DNA from: Gnetum montanum
Taxonomy: Eukaryota; Streptophyta; Gnetopsida; Gnetales; Gnetaceae
Reading direction: 5' to 3'
Length of the DNA: 58,075 nt
Assembly: GCA_015680685.1 (NCBI GenBank)
Contig: MNCI01004069.1
Location: 89,890 to 147,964, forward strand
In this document: positions 57,278-58,075 of the stretch, one piece after another
How the letters are laid out: the number at the start of each line of letters is the position of its first letter
How positions within the stretch are numbered: position 1 is the first letter of the stretch
The notes under the pieces: model-generated
Told to the model about the DNA's origin: nothing
Database searches by the model: none
The model's input: only the letters and a program-made list of their open reading frames with translations
Position numbers and translations under genes: made by a program

Positions 57278-57850
57278 TGTGAGAGAGCTCTTAGGATAGA
57301 GGTCTTCTTGGTTCCTTCCCATGGTTTGAGGGCCATGAAACCCTTTTACGTGTCGTTGATTGGCACTCAAGTCTTAGAAAATTCATCCTAGCTTGGAGGT
57401 ACCAAGCAAGAAACAAGACTCTCTCTTGTTATTCTCCTTCTTAGCCATCTTCATACTCACCCTCACTAGGAGAACTACATGATCCAAATTCTACAATGGT
57501 TGCAGATATGTAGGTAGCTAGGATTAGATAGTTCTAGTGTCGTGTCCTAATAAACCTCATACCAGATTGTGAGGGGTCTGTGGATGAATCATTCTTTGTA
57601 GATACATCATCTCCCCTTCCACCAATGATGTCTACAAGGTTGCATGTGTACTTGTTTGCTAAGTCCTTGTTCAGAGTTTATAGGTTCTCCTAGAGGTGTA
57701 CTCTCTCTTGTTATGAAGCTTTTGTGCCACATGCTCCTTTCTAAGTATTAAAAGGGTTTCTATGATTGTTTAGAGGTGTATTCCCTAGGTCTTCCACCCC
57801 AAATCCACTAGATCTAAGGCAGTTCTTTAGGGTGTAGGACTATTGTTACA
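57278..57850 (+). repeat. 3' LTR of the CAAAA-flanked element
   Basis: 573 bp, preceded by the purine run AAGCGAGGA and followed by the target duplication CAAAA. Pairs with 51602-52186. Confidence 0.88.
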
Positions 57851-58075
57851 CAAAATGTCACTTTAAAGTGTTATGTGAAAAACAAAGATCTCTGCATTAA
57901 AGTGCATCACCCTCTTTTATATAATCTAACCATGCTTTCAAAATTTAGAAAGTGGACTATACATTGTTCAAATTTTTTATACTGATTGTGTGGTTCTTAT
58001 AACTCCTAAAGCATAGTAGCCCACTTTTAATGCCTACTCCTACAAAGTCTAATAAAATTTTACTAATAGAATATA

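Larger units (their letters stand above)
51602..57850 (+). mobile_element. LTR element with no recognisable coding interior
   Basis: Direct repeats 51602-52186 and 57278-57850 both start TGTGAGAGAG and end TTGTTACA, and the whole is flanked by the perfect 5-bp duplication CAAAA (51597-51601 and 57851-57855). After the left LTR, TGATATCGAAGA resembles the initiator-Met primer site TGGTATCAGAGC; before the right LTR is a purine run AAGCGAGGA. That gives plus orientation. The 5.1-kb interior shows no RT, integrase or protease motif in the frames I read. It is either a very old copia-type element or a non-coding (LARD-like) derivative. Confidence 0.75.

Overview
This is nuclear DNA from a seed plant, most likely one with a large, repeat-filled genome (a gymnosperm would fit, but the sequence alone does not settle that). 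Two lines of evidence support this. There is one intact 15-exon receptor-kinase gene with plant GT-AG introns. Most of the rest is layers of LTR retrotransposons decayed by C-to-T and G-to-A transitions. No rRNA, CRISPR array or bacterial-type operon was seen.

Layout. (1) 1-468: part of a minus-strand LTR with GCGATATCGC palindromes. (2) About 469-17285: a plus-strand Ty3/gypsy element of Tat/Ogre type. It runs gag, protease, a ~6.5 kb non-coding gap ending in a splice acceptor, RT, RNase H, a second 'archaeal-type' RNase H, integrase, polypurine tract and a 3' LTR. A multi-exon gene lies inside the gap on the opposite strand (8686 down to about 5620). (3) 17286-19343: a truncated LTR and AT-rich DNA with a 60-bp tandem repeat. 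(4) 19349-26178: a minus-strand Athila-like element with LTRs, ATTTC target duplication, tRNA-Asp primer site, gag and protease, but no RT, RNase H or integrase. (5) 27633-40838: a full-length plus-strand Athila-like relative with GAAAG target duplication and gag-pro-RT-RH-INT, plus an extra sense ORF of about 950 codons after integrase that has a TATA box upstream. (6) 40844-41732: a LINE tail on the minus strand. (7) 41733-47442: an intact minus-strand gene for a malectin-like/LRR receptor kinase of 913 residues. (8) 47443-51601: a small unassigned ORF, two SINE-like pieces, and an 853-bp solo LTR of the same family as (1) and (4). (9) 51602-57850: an LTR element with CAAAA target duplication and an initiator-Met-like primer site, whose interior shows no recognisable protein domains.

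How the parts relate. Elements (4), (5), the solo LTR and two LTR fragments belong to one LTR family with two alternative U3 ends. The element in (4) keeps gag and protease and could only have moved with enzymes supplied by a relative such as (5). In (5) the RT, protease and integrase active sites are all lost by transitions. The two most unusual items are the spliced antisense gene inside the Tat-type element and the long extra ORF after integrase in the Athila-like element; I recognise neither protein. The only gene that looks functional is the receptor kinase.
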